Assembly: GCA_023390955.1 (NCBI GenBank)
Contig: JAEWBW010000676.1
Span: 1 to 12,882, forward strand
Length of the DNA stretch: 12,882 nt
Direction: 5' to 3'
Source of the DNA: Pseudomonadota bacterium
GTDB taxonomy: Bacteria; Pseudomonadota; Alphaproteobacteria; Rhizobiales; Xanthobacteraceae
Shown: positions 12,747-12,882 of the stretch, one piece after another
How positions within the stretch are numbered: the stretch's first letter is position 1
Layout of the letters: each line of letters starts with the position of its first letter
Position numbers and translations under genes: made by a program
The notes under the pieces: generated by a model
Databases searched by the model: none
What the model saw: the letters and a program-made list of their open reading frames with translations, nothing else
Told to the model about the DNA's origin: nothing

Positions 12747-12882
12747 TCACCACATCGTTGCGGCGGCACGCTCCGGCCAGATGCGATCGTATTCCGCGCC
12801 GCCGACCTTGTTCTCGCTCATCTCGGCGAGGATCTGGCCGGGTGTGGGCAGCGTCTTGGGATCGATGCGCTTGTCGGGATTC
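12747..12882 (-). CDS. C-terminal fragment of an unidentified protein, cut by the window edge
   Basis: Reading the minus strand from the window edge gives 44 in-frame residues beginning NPDKRIDPKTLPTPGQILAE and ending YDRIWPERAAATMW, with stop codon TGA at 12747-12749. Codon use favours G/C at third positions, as in the neighbours, and the frame ends just before the REP pair, which supports a real gene. I do not recognise the family; the fragment is too short to assign a function. The start and most of the protein lie outside the window. Confidence 0.6.
   Translation of the reverse strand, partial: NPDKRIDPKTLPTPGQILAEMSENKVGGAEYDRIWPERAAATMW

Noticed and set aside
1..12882. CRISPR arrays, tRNA or rRNA genes, insertion sequences, prophage or toxin-antitoxin genes
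   Set aside because: No regularly spaced repeats, no tRNA-like clover leaf or CCA end, and no transposase, integrase or toxin-like frame was seen on either strand.

Overview
The window looks like chromosomal DNA of a high-GC alphaproteobacterium, most likely Bradyrhizobium or a close relative in the Rhizobiales. The evidence is the strong G/C bias at third codon positions, the protein style (Tat-exported dienelactone hydrolase, PchR-like AraC regulator, 431-residue MetY), and two intergenic palindromic elements of a kind I remember from Bradyrhizobium genomes. The assignment rests on recognition, not on a search. No tRNA, rRNA, CRISPR array, insertion sequence or phage gene was seen.

Layout. 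(1) 1-2891, minus strand: a Tat-exported dienelactone hydrolase-family protein and a Cache/HAMP chemoreceptor, separated by a roughly 170-bp palindromic repeat element. (2) 3093-7903, a siderophore-iron island: an AraC/PchR-type regulator (minus) is divergent from a TonB-dependent siderophore receptor (plus), followed by a PepSY-TM inner-membrane protein, probably a ferric-siderophore reductase. The receptor gene carries an apparent 2-nt contraction in a GC run that destroys its last 49 residues. (3) 8005-11296, plus strand, a probable sulfur module: a TauD/TfdA-type Fe(II)/2-oxoglutarate dioxygenase, an O-acetylhomoserine sulfhydrylase (MetY) and an alpha/beta hydrolase 4 nt behind metY. The dioxygenase and metY are each preceded by the same leader of about 75 nt, which continues into the first codons. 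(4) 11250-12575: a small convergent protein of 73 residues, an intergenic region with a 16-bp perfect palindrome, and a FabG-like short-chain dehydrogenase. (5) 12575-12882: a hairpin cluster with two REP-like palindromes, then the C-terminus of an unidentified minus-strand gene cut by the window edge.

How the genes may work together. The regulator, receptor and PepSY protein would form a sense, import and reduce route for a siderophore, although no ABC permease or binding protein is present here. The dioxygenase could release sulfite from a sulfonate; after reduction to sulfide elsewhere, MetY would fix it into homocysteine. The repeated leader, whose conserved hairpin covers the ribosome-binding site in both copies, is the best candidate in this window for something undescribed. 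It could be a cis-acting RNA element that ties the two genes to one signal. The receptor frameshift is the other point that most deserves checking.
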